From: Actinobacteria bacterium OK074
GTDB lineage: Bacteria; Actinomycetota; Actinomycetes; Streptomycetales; Streptomycetaceae
DNA length: 42,582 bases
NCBI GenBank assembly: GCA_001298575.1
Contig: LJCV01000291.1
Coordinates: 1-42,582, forward strand
Direction: 5' to 3'
The position numbers and the translations under genes were made by a program. Below, piece after piece: positions 17,703 through 25,139 of this stretch (the first letter of the stretch is position 1; every line of letters begins with the position of its first letter). The notes beneath the pieces were generated by a model. It was not told the DNA's origin, searched no databases, and saw nothing but the letters and a program-made list of their open reading frames with translations.

Positions 17703-17756
17703 CGACGGCCGGTTCGCCGCGCGGTGGGCAACTGCCCGGCGTGCGGCGGGCCGTCG
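17703..17756 (+). terminator. Terminator after aroB
   Basis: A nested stem is formed by CGACGGCC/GGCCGTCG, then CGCCGC/GCGGCG, then GGGCA/TGCCC at the apex. It begins 17 bases past the aroB stop. The remainder of the gap to 17907 holds no gene that I recognise. Confidence 0.6.
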
Positions 17757-17907
17757 TGCGCCGCGCGCCCCAACCACCCCGCCCCACAGGTGAATCGCGG
17801 CATCAGGGCACGTCGGAACGGTCCCGGTCGTTCACACAACGGCCGCCGGGGACGGTACCGTTCGGTCAACGGACCTGACGGACCTGTACGAGACGGAGTG
17901 GCACCGG

Positions 17908-18783
17908 ATGCAGCACGCAGTGGGGGAACCGCTGCCGCCGCCCCACCAGCAGGGGCAGCCACCGGCGACCGAGTGGTCGTCGGCCGCACACCACCAGGGG
18001 CACCCGGGCCCGCACCAGGCGCCCCACCCGCATCCGGCCTCCCAGGGCCCGCCGCCCGTCCCCGGCTTCGTCCCGCCCCCGCCCACGGGCGCCCCCCGGA
18101 CACATCTGCCGCCGCCCCCGCCCGGCCCGCCCGTGCCGGAGACCACCGGGCACGTGCCGCTGCCGCCCGGCGCCCCCGTCGGCATGCCGTCCGCGCCGGT
18201 CGTTCCGGGTGCCCCCGACCCCACCAACGCCACGCTCGCCGTGCTGCTCATCGGCCCCGCGGGCGCCGGCAAGACCAGCGCCGCGAAGTACTGGGCCGAC
18301 CACCGCCGGGTGCCGACCGCGCACATCAGCCTCGACGACGTACGGGAATGGGTGCGCTCCGGCTTCGCCGACCCGCAGGCCGGGTGGAACGACAACTCCG
18401 AGGCCCAGTACCGCCTCGCCCGCCGGACCTGCGGCTTCGCGGCCCGCAACTTCCTGGCCAACCAGGTCTCCTGCATCATCGACGACGCCGTCTTCCCCGA
18501 CCGGCCGGTCGTCGGCCTCGGCGGCTGGAAGCGCCACGTGGGCCCCGGCCTGCTGCCGGTCGTCCTCCTGCCCGGCCTGGAAATCGTCCTGGAACGCAAC
18601 GCCGAACGCTCCGGCCGCCGCCGCCTCACCGACGAGGAGGTGGCCGCCATCCACGGCCGCATGGCGGGCTGGTACGGCTCCGGCCTCCCCATCATCGACA
18701 ACTCCCACCTGGACGTCCCCTCCACGGCCAGGGCCTTGGACGAGGTCCTGGCAAGGGCGATGGCCAGCCCCCCAAAGTGGTAG
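17908..18783 (+). CDS. P-loop NTPase/kinase-like protein with proline-rich N-terminus
   Basis: This 291-residue cytoplasmic protein has unknown function. Residues 1-110 are low complexity and very rich in Pro, His, Gly and Gln (for example PPPPTGAPRTHLPPPPPGPP). The second half is a small nucleotide-kinase-like domain of the AAA_33/zeta-kinase type. It has Walker A at G116-PAGAGK-T123, then ISLDDVREWVRSG, a helix with RLARRTCGFAARNFL, the acidic CIIDDAVFPDRP, and a C-terminal SHLDVPSTARALDEVL. Such domains bind ATP and phosphorylate small molecules or act on RNA ends. The acceptor here is unknown. It lies between aroB and the M24-peptidase/efp pair, a position I recall as conserved in streptomycetes. 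The ATG has GGAG about nine bases upstream. Confidence 0.82.
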   Translation: MQHAVGEPLPPPHQQGQPPATEWSSAAHHQGHPGPHQAPHPHPASQGPPPVPGFVPPPPTGAPRTHLPPPPPGPPVPETTGHVPLPPGAPVGMPSAPVVPGAPDPTNATLAVLLIGPAGAGKTSAAKYWADHRRVPTAHISLDDVREWVRSGFADPQAGWNDNSEAQYRLARRTCGFAARNFLANQVSCIIDDAVFPDRPVVGLGGWKRHVGPGLLPVVLLPGLEIVLERNAERSGRRRLTDEEVAAIHGRMAGWYGSGLPIIDNSHLDVPSTARALDEVLARAMASPPKW

Positions 18784-18804
18784 AGCACCTCTGAACGGGG
18801 GCTC

Positions 18805-18868
18805 GGGGGCAGCGCCCCTAAAGGGGCGCGGGGAACTGCGCGAGCAACCCCCACCGGCCCGCAGGTGG
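18805..18868 (+). repeat. Streptomyces-type dispersed intergenic element with hairpin
   Basis: It contains GCGCCCC-TAAA-GGGGCGC (18812-18829), followed by GCGGGGAACTGCGCGAGC and then a C-rich stretch. I recognise this hairpin plus GCGGGGAACTGCGCGA as a sequence that recurs in intergenic regions of many Streptomyces genomes. The similar GCGCGGGGAACGGCGCACG occurs at 4511. It may act as a terminator for the preceding gene. Confidence 0.5.
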
Positions 18869-18948
18869 CATCCCACAGCAAGAGGCACCCTCCTCACTCG
18901 GCCGAGCACAACCCCGCACTACCCCCGCGGAGCAAATACGCTCAAGCC

Positions 18949-20055
18949 ATGTCAGAGGTGTACGCGGCCCGCCGCGACCGGATCCGGGAGCGCCACAACG
19001 CCGGCGGCAGCGCGGCCGCGCTGATCACCCGCCCTGCCAACGTCCGCTATCTCGCGGGCGCCGCGCCCCGGGGTGCCGTCCTGCTGCTGGGCAGGACCGA
19101 GGACCTGCTGGTCTGCTCCGGCCCCCCGGGCGACCGCCCCGAGGACGGCCGCCCGGACGGGACCCTGCTGATCCGGCCGCTGTCGGACCCCGGCGGCGAC
19201 CCGGCCGTCGCCGCCGCCGACCTCGCCACGGGCCAGGGCGCCGACTCCCTGGCGGTCGAGGAGCACCACCTCACGGTCGCCCGCCACCGGGCCATCCGCT
19301 CGGTCGCCCCCCGGCTGCGCCTGGCCGACCTCGGCGGCGCCGTCGAGCAGCAGCGGGTCGTGAAGGACGAGGAGGAGATCGCCTTCCTGCGCATCGCCGC
19401 CGAGATCGCCGACCAGGCGCTCGGGGAACTCCTCGAATCCATCCTCGTCGGCCGCACCGAGCGTCACCTCGCCCTCGAACTCGAACGCCGCCTGGTCGAC
19501 CACGGCGCCGACGGCCCCGCGCTGCCCACCTCCGTCGCCACCGGACCGAACTCCGGCCGCCGCGGTCATCTGCCCACCGACCGCCGGGTCGAGGAGGGCG
19601 ATTTCCTCTCGGTCTGCCTCGGTGCCTCCTACCGCGGCTACCGCTGCGAGATCGGCCGTACCTTCGTCATCGGCACCGCTCCCGCGGACTGGCAGATCGA
19701 GCTGTACGACCTGGTCTTCGCAGCGCAGCGGGCCGGTCGGGAGGCGCTGGCGCCCGGCGCCGCCTACCGGGACGTGGACCGCGCCGCCCGCCAGTCACTG
19801 GACTCCGCGGGGTACGGCGAGGCCCTGCCACCCTTGACAGGGCACGGTGTGGGGCTCGAAATCGAAGAGGAGCCGCAGCTGGCCCCCGCGGCCATGGGTA
19901 AACTGGACGCTTGTGTGCCGGTCACCGTCGAACCGGGGGTTCACCTCCCGGGCCGGGGCGGCGTCCGGATCGATGACACGCTCGTCGTACGCCCCGAGGC
20001 GGACGGCGGACCCGAGCTACTCACCATCACGACCAAGGAGCTGCTCGCGCTCTAG
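18949..20055 (+). CDS. M24 (aminopeptidase P/creatinase-fold) protein with degenerate metal site
   Basis: The 368 residues have the two-domain layout of Xaa-Pro peptidases: a creatinase-like N-terminal domain to about 145 and a pita-bread catalytic domain after it. The gene sits upstream of efp, as pepQ-like genes often do. Active M24 enzymes bind two metals with D, D, H, E, E. Here the aligned positions are C223 (in SVCLGAS), E234 (RCEIGRT, correct 11-residue spacing), H299 (TGHGVGLEIEE), E328 (VTVEPG) and D342 (GVRIDD). Thus three of five ligands are changed. The usual second histidine of the VHE motif is Glu as well. It may be a pseudoenzyme or have altered metal chemistry. The ATG at 18949 matches the family start. 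Automatic annotation would likely call it pepQ. Confidence 0.85.
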   Translation: MSEVYAARRDRIRERHNAGGSAAALITRPANVRYLAGAAPRGAVLLLGRTEDLLVCSGPPGDRPEDGRPDGTLLIRPLSDPGGDPAVAAADLATGQGADSLAVEEHHLTVARHRAIRSVAPRLRLADLGGAVEQQRVVKDEEEIAFLRIAAEIADQALGELLESILVGRTERHLALELERRLVDHGADGPALPTSVATGPNSGRRGHLPTDRRVEEGDFLSVCLGASYRGYRCEIGRTFVIGTAPADWQIELYDLVFAAQRAGREALAPGAAYRDVDRAARQSLDSAGYGEALPPLTGHGVGLEIEEEPQLAPAAMGKLDACVPVTVEPGVHLPGRGGVRIDDTLVVRPEADGGPELLTITTKELLAL

Positions 20056-20118
20056 CTTTTTCGGGCTACGCGCGTGTCTTCCCGGTCGTCCATCGTCAGT
20101 CCAGGAGATTCCGCAACC

Positions 20119-20685
20119 GTGGCTTCCACGAACGACCTCAAGAACGGCCTGGTGCTCAAGCTCGACGGAGGCCAGCTCTGGTCCGTCGTCGAGTTCCAGC
20201 ACGTCAAGCCCGGCAAGGGCCCGGCCTTCGTGCGCACCAAGCTGAAGAACGTGCTCTCCGGCAAGGTCGTCGACAAGACGTTCAACGCCGGCGTCAAGGT
20301 CGAGACGGCCACCGTTGACAAGCGCGACATGCAGTTCTCCTACATGGACGGCGAGTACTTCGTCTTCATGGACATGGAGACCTACGACCAGCTCCACGTG
20401 GACCGCAAGGCCGTCGGCGACGCCGCCAACTTCCTGATCGAGGGCTTCACCGCCACCGTCGCCCAGCACGAGGGCGAGGTGCTCTTCGTCGAGCTGCCCG
20501 CCGCCGTCGAGCTGGTCATCCAGGAGACCGAGCCCGGCGTCCAGGGCGACCGCTCCACCGGCGGCACCAAGCCCGCCACCCTGGAGACCGGTCACCAGAT
20601 CCAGGTCCCGCTCTTCATCACCACCGGTGAGAAGATCAAGGTCGACACGCGTACGAGCGACTACCTCGGCCGGGTGAACAGCTAA
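20119..20685 (+). CDS. efp: Elongation factor P
   Basis: EF-P enters the ribosome between the P and E sites and rescues stalling at polyproline stretches. The length of 188 residues and three-domain pattern are normal (KOW-like N-domain, then two OB domains with the TGHQIQVPLFI signature). The lysine at the loop tip is K33 within PGKGP. This palindromic loop is the mark of an actinobacterial EF-P subfamily known to work with an unmodified lysine, so no EpmA/EpmB-type modification genes are expected nearby, and none are present. The GTG start is 63 bases after the M24 gene; nusB follows two bases after the stop. Confidence 0.97.
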   Translation: MASTNDLKNGLVLKLDGGQLWSVVEFQHVKPGKGPAFVRTKLKNVLSGKVVDKTFNAGVKVETATVDKRDMQFSYMDGEYFVFMDMETYDQLHVDRKAVGDAANFLIEGFTATVAQHEGEVLFVELPAAVELVIQETEPGVQGDRSTGGTKPATLETGHQIQVPLFITTGEKIKVDTRTSDYLGRVNS

Positions 20686-20687
20686 CC

Positions 20688-21122
20688 GTGGCTGCCCGTA
20701 ATACGGCCCGTAAGCGTGCCTTCCAGATTCTCTTCGAGGGCGACCAGCGCGAGGCCGACGTGCTCACCGTCCTCGGGGACTGGATCCGGCACTCCCGGAC
20801 CGACACCCGGCAGCCGCCGGTGAGCGAGTACACGATGCAGCTGGTCGAGGGGTACGCGGGCCATGCCCGGCGTATCGACGAACTGATCTCGCAGTACGCG
20901 GTCGGCTGGACGCTCGACCGGATGCCGGTCGTGGACCGCAACATCCTGCGCCTCGGCGCCTACGAGCTGATCTGGGCCGACGAGACGCCGGACGCGGTCG
21001 TGCTCGACGAGATGGTGCAGCTCGCCAAGGAGTTCTCCACGGACGAGTCACCTGCCTTCGTCAACGGCCTGCTCGGCCGTTTCAAGGACCTGAAGCCGTC
21101 CCTGCGCCGCGAAGAGGCGTAG
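20688..21122 (+). CDS. nusB: Transcription antitermination factor NusB
   Basis: NusB pairs with NusE (S10) on boxA RNA for rRNA antitermination. The all-helical 144-residue protein shows the family start (ARNTARKRAFQILFEGDQR) and the C-terminal motif VDRNILRLGAYELIW followed by VVLDEMVQLAKEFSTDESPAFVNGLLG. The GTG start lies two bases after the efp stop, so translation is probably coupled. The efp-nusB pair is a common actinobacterial arrangement. A 14-bp terminator follows. Confidence 0.95.
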   Translation: MAARNTARKRAFQILFEGDQREADVLTVLGDWIRHSRTDTRQPPVSEYTMQLVEGYAGHARRIDELISQYAVGWTLDRMPVVDRNILRLGAYELIWADETPDAVVLDEMVQLAKEFSTDESPAFVNGLLGRFKDLKPSLRREEA

Positions 21123-21162
21123 CGGCGGCTGCTGGGCGACGCCGGGCGACCGGAGCCGCACG

Positions 21163-21194
21163 GAGGGGCCCGCAGCGCTTGCTGCGGGCCCCTC
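21163..21194 (+). terminator. Terminator between nusB and bldD (convergent)
   Basis: The 14-bp perfect stem GAGGGGCCCGCAGC with its complement closes on a GCTT loop, 41 bases past the nusB stop. No U-tract is present. It most likely serves the efp-nusB transcript. Confidence 0.8.
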
Positions 21195-21256
21195 GGCGTG
21201 CCGGTGCCCGTCCCTGGCCCCGCGCGTGGTAGCGGGCCTCTGGGCGGCCGTCACGC

Positions 21257-21305
21257 AAAACCGCCGGGGCGCTCGGAACCCTCACGGTCCCGGGTGCCCC
21301 GGCGG
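21257..21305 (-). terminator. bldD intrinsic terminator
   Basis: CCGCCGGGGC (21261-21270) pairs with GCCCCGGCGG (21296-21305) and has a further imperfect inner stem. Read on the minus strand it is followed by TTTTGC, giving a real U-tract. It starts about 30 bases past the bldD stop. Confidence 0.75.
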
Positions 21306-21335
21306 CAACGTTTCTGCTCAGACGTGCGGTGCGGA

Positions 21336-21836
21336 TCAGCCCTCTTCGTGGGCGACCGCGCGGCGCGCGTCCGAGTTCAGGACGCCCCAGCTGATCAGCT
21401 GCTCGGTCAGGATCGACGGCGACTGGTCGTAGATCACGGCCAGCGTGCGCAGGTCGTCCTGGCGGATCGACAGCACCTTGCCGTTGTAGTCGCCGCGCTG
21501 GGACTGGATCGTCGCCGCGTAGCGCTGCAGCGGGCCCGCCTTGTCGACCGGGACGGTCGCGAGCCGCTCCAGGTCCAGGACCAGCTTCGGCGGCGGCTCG
21601 GCGGCCCCGCCCGGCGTGGTGCCCGGCAGCAGCTCCTGCACCGGAACCCCGTAGAAGTCCGCGAGCTCCGCGAGGCGCTGCACGGTCACGGCGCGGTCCC
21701 CGCGCTCGTACGAACCGACCACGACCGCCTTCCAGCGGCCCTGGGACTTCTCCTCGACACCGTGGAGGGAAAGGCCCTGCTGGGTGCGGATCGCCCGGAG
21801 CTTGGCCCCGAGCTGTTTGGCGTATTCGCTGGACAT
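21336..21836 (-). CDS. bldD: Developmental master regulator BldD
   Basis: BldD represses sporulation genes during vegetative growth when dimerised by tetrameric cyclic di-GMP. The N-terminal XRE-type helix-turn-helix covers about residues 8-70 (LGAKLRAIRTQQGLSLHGVE, then VGSYERGDRAVTVQRLAELA). The C-terminal domain has the complete ligand signature RGD (114-116)-X8-RQDD (125-128), so c-di-GMP control should be intact. I chose the ATG at 21836 because GGGGAG lies five bases upstream; an in-frame ATG at 21851 would place that ribosome site inside the gene. The protein is 166 residues and, from memory, almost identical to S. coelicolor BldD. Two BldD boxes lie upstream, which fits its known autoregulation. 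Confidence 0.98.
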   Translation of the reverse strand: MSSEYAKQLGAKLRAIRTQQGLSLHGVEEKSQGRWKAVVVGSYERGDRAVTVQRLAELADFYGVPVQELLPGTTPGGAAEPPPKLVLDLERLATVPVDKAGPLQRYAATIQSQRGDYNGKVLSIRQDDLRTLAVIYDQSPSILTEQLISWGVLNSDARRAVAHEEG

Positions 21837-21883
21837 ATAGCTCCCCGGCACTGTGTCGACGTGCGGTTTTCACCGCGCGGCTG

Positions 21884-21913
21884 GTGACTCACTGTGAGGT
21901 TACGCAGCGTTAC
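21884..21913. promoter_or_regulatory. Two tandem BldD boxes in the bldD/pyrR intergenic region
   Basis: Positions 21899-21913 (GTTACGCAGCGTTAC) match the published consensus NTNACNC(A/T)GNGTNAN at every fixed position. The directly abutting 15 bases at 21884-21898 (GTGACTCACTGTGAG) match with one mismatch. They lie 48-77 bases upstream of the bldD start, suited to autorepression. The pyrR candidate promoter is more than 100 bases further on. Confidence 0.8.
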
Positions 21914-22029
21914 TCTGCCCCGTCAAGCCGAATGGTCCGGACCGACCCTTCCGTGGTGGCGGACCGGCCGTACCGCCAATGGAGTGATACCTGACCCCAG
22001 GGGGGTGATCAGGGGTGTTGCCCGACTGG

Positions 22030-22035
22030 TAGCCT
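22030..22035 (+). promoter_or_regulatory. Candidate -10 box (TAGCCT) of the pyr operon
   Basis: TAGCCT resembles a Streptomyces -10. A weak TGATCA lies 18 bp upstream as a possible -35. Initiation near 22042 would put the whole PyrR-binding element just inside the transcript. Confidence 0.4.
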
Positions 22036-22055
22036 GGATGGCGCAAATCCGACGT

Positions 22056-22090
22056 CCTTTAAAGTCCGTCCTGTGAGGCGGAGAAGGAGG
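22056..22090 (+). promoter_or_regulatory. PyrR-binding RNA element overlapping the pyrR Shine-Dalgarno
   Basis: In the RNA, CCUU (22056-22059) pairs with AAGG (22084-22087). Above an AG bulge, CCG (22066-22068) pairs with CGG (22079-22081), and CC (22070-22071) with GG (22077-22078), around a UGUGA loop. The string UCCUGUGAGG fits the known PyrR loop consensus (UCCnGnGAGG). The lower stem uses bases of the GAAGGAGG ribosome site, so PyrR bound with UMP should block translation initiation directly, as reported in mycobacteria. Confidence 0.85.
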
Positions 22091-22100
22091 TCCGTTACTC

Positions 22101-22718
22101 ATGGACTCGTACGACCCGCAAGCCGAGCAGGACGACCACGCAACCGGTACAGGCACCGGATCCGCCGCGCGTCCCGTTCTGGAAGCCCCCGACATCGCGC
22201 GGGTGCTCACCCGCATCGCCCACGAGATCGTCGAACGCGCGAAGGGCGCCGACGACGTCGTGCTCCTCGGCATCCCGACCCGAGGTGTCTTCCTCGCCCA
22301 GCGGCTCGCCGCGAAGCTGGAGGAGATCACCGACCGCAAGGTTCCGGTCGGCTCGCTCGACATCACCATGTACCGCGACGACCTGCGCATGCACCCGCCG
22401 CGCGCGCTGGCCCGTACCGACATCCCCGGTGACGGCGTCGACGGCCGCCTCGTCGTCCTCGTCGACGACGTGCTCTTCTCCGGTCGCACCATCCGAGCCG
22501 CGCTGGACGCCCTGAACGACATCGGTCGCCCGCGCGCCGTCCAGCTCGCGGTCCTCGTCGACCGCGGCCACCGCGAACTGCCCATCCGCGCCGACTACGT
22601 CGGCAAGAACCTCCCCACGTCACTGCGGGAGACGGTCAAGGTCCAGCTCGCCGAGGAGGACGGCCGGGACACCGTGCTGCTCGGTGCGCGGCGGACCCCG
22701 CCGGGAGCACGCACCTAG
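22101..22718 (+). CDS. pyrR: Bifunctional pyrimidine operon regulator / uracil phosphoribosyltransferase PyrR
   Basis: PyrR senses UMP/UTP against PRPP and binds a loop in pyr mRNA; most versions also have weak uracil phosphoribosyltransferase activity. The 205 residues contain the PRPP motif VVLVDDVLFSGRTIRAALDAL (near 115-137) and the PyrR-type VGSLDITMYRDDL segment. The first 25 residues are an acidic, probably disordered extension (DPQAEQDDHATGTGTG). The ATG is preceded by GAAGGAGG, which is part of the predicted PyrR-binding hairpin. The gene heads the pyrimidine operon, so autoregulation would control the downstream genes through coupling or termination. Confidence 0.96.
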   Translation: MDSYDPQAEQDDHATGTGTGSAARPVLEAPDIARVLTRIAHEIVERAKGADDVVLLGIPTRGVFLAQRLAAKLEEITDRKVPVGSLDITMYRDDLRMHPPRALARTDIPGDGVDGRLVVLVDDVLFSGRTIRAALDALNDIGRPRAVQLAVLVDRGHRELPIRADYVGKNLPTSLRETVKVQLAEEDGRDTVLLGARRTPPGART

Positions 22719-22724
22719 CACCCA

Positions 22725-22756
22725 CCGGGGCGTACGGCGCCGACGTACGCCCCCGG
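22725..22756 (+). other. Hairpin in the pyrR-pyrB spacer
   Basis: CCGGGG-CGTACG pairs with CGTACG-C-CCCCGG (one bulge) around a 7-nt loop, seven bases past the pyrR stop. The remaining spacer to 22869 is full of GCGCGC-type inverted repeats and has no gene. It could be an attenuator, processing site or stability element in the operon. Confidence 0.5.
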
Positions 22757-22869
22757 AGTGCGCGCCCCCGTGTCGCCGCGCGCCTTCGGGTGCCTCCGCG
22801 CGCGTACGCCGTGCGCACGCATGCCCGCAGCCGCCTCCCTCTCGTGAACTGCCTTACGGAGCTGAACAG

Positions 22870-23847
22870 ATGCAGCGTCATCTCATCTCGGCCGCCGACC
22901 TCACCCGTGACGACGCCGTCCTGATCCTCGACACCGCCGAGGAGATGGCCCGGGTCGCCGACCGGCCGATCAAGAAACTGCCGACCCTGCGCGGCCGTAC
23001 GATCGTCAACCTCTTCTTCGAGGACTCCACCCGCACCCGGATCTCCTTCGAGGCCGCCGAGAAGCGGCTGTCCGCGGACGTCATCAACTTCACCGCCAAG
23101 GGGTCCAGCGTCTCCAAGGGCGAGTCCCTGAAGGACACCGCCCAGACCCTCGAAGCCATGGGTGTGGACGCCGTCGTCATCCGGCACGGCGCCTCCGGCG
23201 CGCCCTACCGGCTGGCCACCTCCGGCTGGATCGACTCCGTCGTCATCAACGCGGGCGACGGCACCCACCAGCACCCCACCCAGGCCCTGCTGGACGCCTT
23301 CACCATGCGGCGCCGCCTCGTCGGCCGGGACAGCGGCCTCGGGCGGGACCTCGCCGGGCGGCGCATCACGCTCGTCGGGGACGTGCTGCACAGCCGCGTG
23401 GCCCGCTCCAACGTCGACCTGCTGCACACCCTCGGCGCCGAGATCACCCTCGTCGCCCCGCCCACCCTGCTGCCGGTCGGCGTCGAGTCCTGGCCCTGCG
23501 AGGTCTCCTACGACCTCGACAGCACCCTGCCCAAGTCGGACGCGGTGATGATGCTGCGCGTCCAGGCCGAGCGCATGAACGCCGCGTTCTTCCCCACCGA
23601 GCGCGAGTACTCGCGGCGCTACGGCCTCGACGGCGACCGCATGGCCCGCATGCCCGAGCACGCGATCGTGATGCACCCCGGCCCGATGGTCCGCGGCATG
23701 GAGATCACCGCCGAGGTCGCCGACTCCGGCCGCTGCACCGCCGTCGAGCAGGTCGCCAACGGCGTCTCCATCCGGATGGCCGTGCTCTACCTGCTGCTGG
23801 GCGGCAACGAACCCGCCGTCAGCCACGCCCGTATCGAGGAGAAGTAA
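22870..23847 (+). CDS. pyrB: Aspartate carbamoyltransferase catalytic subunit
   Basis: It makes N-carbamoyl-L-aspartate from carbamoyl phosphate and aspartate, the committed step of pyrimidine synthesis. The 325-residue length is normal. The carbamoyl-phosphate motif is S53-T-R-T-R57 in FFEDSTRTRISFE. HPTQALLDAFTM and the C-terminal VMHPGPMVRGMEI are also present. No pyrI regulatory subunit is present. The ATG at 22870 gives the canonical start (QRHLISAADLTRDD) after GGAG. pyrC begins five bases after the stop; in some actinobacteria the two enzymes form a complex. Confidence 0.97.
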   Translation: MQRHLISAADLTRDDAVLILDTAEEMARVADRPIKKLPTLRGRTIVNLFFEDSTRTRISFEAAEKRLSADVINFTAKGSSVSKGESLKDTAQTLEAMGVDAVVIRHGASGAPYRLATSGWIDSVVINAGDGTHQHPTQALLDAFTMRRRLVGRDSGLGRDLAGRRITLVGDVLHSRVARSNVDLLHTLGAEITLVAPPTLLPVGVESWPCEVSYDLDSTLPKSDAVMMLRVQAERMNAAFFPTEREYSRRYGLDGDRMARMPEHAIVMHPGPMVRGMEITAEVADSGRCTAVEQVANGVSIRMAVLYLLLGGNEPAVSHARIEEK

Positions 23848-23852
23848 GTCAT

Positions 23853-25139
23853 ATGAGCAAGATCCTGATCCGTGGTGCGAAGGTCCTCGGCGGCGAGCCG
23901 CAGGACGTGCTGATCGACGGGGACACCATCGCCGAAGTGGGCGCCGGTCTGAGCGCCGAGGGTGCCGAGGTCGTCGAGGCCGACGGCAAGGTGCTGCTGC
24001 CGGGCCTCGTCGACCTGCACACTCATCTGCGCGAGCCCGGCCGCGAGGACTCCGAGACCGTCCTGACCGGCACGCGCGCGGCGGCCTCCGGCGGCTACAC
24101 GGCCGTCTTCGCGATGGCCAACACCTTCCCCGTCGCCGACACCGCCGGTGTGGTCGAGCAGGTCTACCGGCTCGGCCAGGAGCACGGCTACTGCGACGTG
24201 CAGCCCATCGGCGCCGTCACCGTCGGCCTGGAGGGCAGGAAGCTCGCCGAACTGGGCGCCATGCACGAGTCGGCCGCCGGGGTCACCGTCTTCTCCGACG
24301 ACGGCAAGTGCGTGGACGACGCGGTGATCATGCGCCGGGCGCTGGAGTACGTGAAGGCGTTCGGCGGCGTGGTCGCCCAGCACGCGCAGGAGCCCCGGCT
24401 CACCGAGGGCGCGCAGATGAACGAGGGCGTCGTCTCCGCCGAACTGGGGCTCGGCGGCTGGCCCGCGGTGGCCGAGGAGTCGATCATCGCGCGCGACGTG
24501 CTGCTCGCCGAGCACGTCGGCTCCCGCGTGCACATCTGCCACCTCTCGACCGCCGGCAGCGTCGAGATCGTCCGCTGGGCCAAGTCCCGCGGCATCGACG
24601 TCACCGCCGAGGTCACCCCGCACCACCTCCTCCTCACGGATGAGCTGGTGCGCTCCTACAACCCGGTCTACAAGGTCAACCCGCCGCTGCGCACCGAACG
24701 CGACGTGCACGCCCTGCGCCAGGCGCTCGCCGACGGCACCATCGACATCGTCGCCACCGACCACGCCCCGCACCCGCACGAGGACAAGGACTGCGAGTGG
24801 GCCGCCGCCGCCATGGGGATGGTCGGCCTGGAGACCGCGTTGTCAGTGGTCCAGGAGACGATGGTGGCCACCGGGCTCCTCGACTGGGCCGGGGTGGCCG
24901 ACCGCATGTCCTTCAAGCCCGCCCGCATCGGGCAGGCCCGGGGCCACGGCCGCCCCGTCTCGGCAGGCGAGCCCGCCAACCTCACGCTCCTCGACACGGC
25001 ATACCGTGGGTCCGTGGACCCCGCGGGCTTCGCCTCGCGCAGCCGCAACACGCCGTACGAGGGCCGTGAGCTGCCGGGGCGCGTCACGCACACCTGGCTG
25101 CGGGGCAAGGCCACCCTCGTCGACGGGAAGCTCACGTGA
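23853..25139 (+). CDS. pyrC: Dihydroorotase (class I)
   Basis: It cyclises carbamoyl-aspartate to dihydroorotate with zinc. The 428-residue protein has the class I signature VDLHTHLREPGREDSET, with the HTH metal histidines near residues 58-60. The second signature is ATDHAPHPHEDK, with the catalytic Asp. It is an amidohydrolase-fold TIM barrel, and its length suits the long class I type rather than the E. coli class II enzyme. Its stop overlaps the GTG of the next, non-pyrimidine gene, which is inserted between pyrC and carA. Confidence 0.96.
   Translation: MSKILIRGAKVLGGEPQDVLIDGDTIAEVGAGLSAEGAEVVEADGKVLLPGLVDLHTHLREPGREDSETVLTGTRAAASGGYTAVFAMANTFPVADTAGVVEQVYRLGQEHGYCDVQPIGAVTVGLEGRKLAELGAMHESAAGVTVFSDDGKCVDDAVIMRRALEYVKAFGGVVAQHAQEPRLTEGAQMNEGVVSAELGLGGWPAVAEESIIARDVLLAEHVGSRVHICHLSTAGSVEIVRWAKSRGIDVTAEVTPHHLLLTDELVRSYNPVYKVNPPLRTERDVHALRQALADGTIDIVATDHAPHPHEDKDCEWAAAAMGMVGLETALSVVQETMVATGLLDWAGVADRMSFKPARIGQARGHGRPVSAGEPANLTLLDTAYRGSVDPAGFASRSRNTPYEGRELPGRVTHTWLRGKATLVDGKLT

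Noticed and set aside
20056..20118. Possible separate promoter or small gene between the M24 gene and efp
   Set aside because: Only 63 bases with a GGAG ribosome site; no -10/-35 pair or open frame of note.
21837..21851. Five-residue N-terminal extension of BldD from the ATG at 21851
   Set aside because: It would contain the GGGGAG ribosome site of the downstream ATG and does not match the known BldD start.
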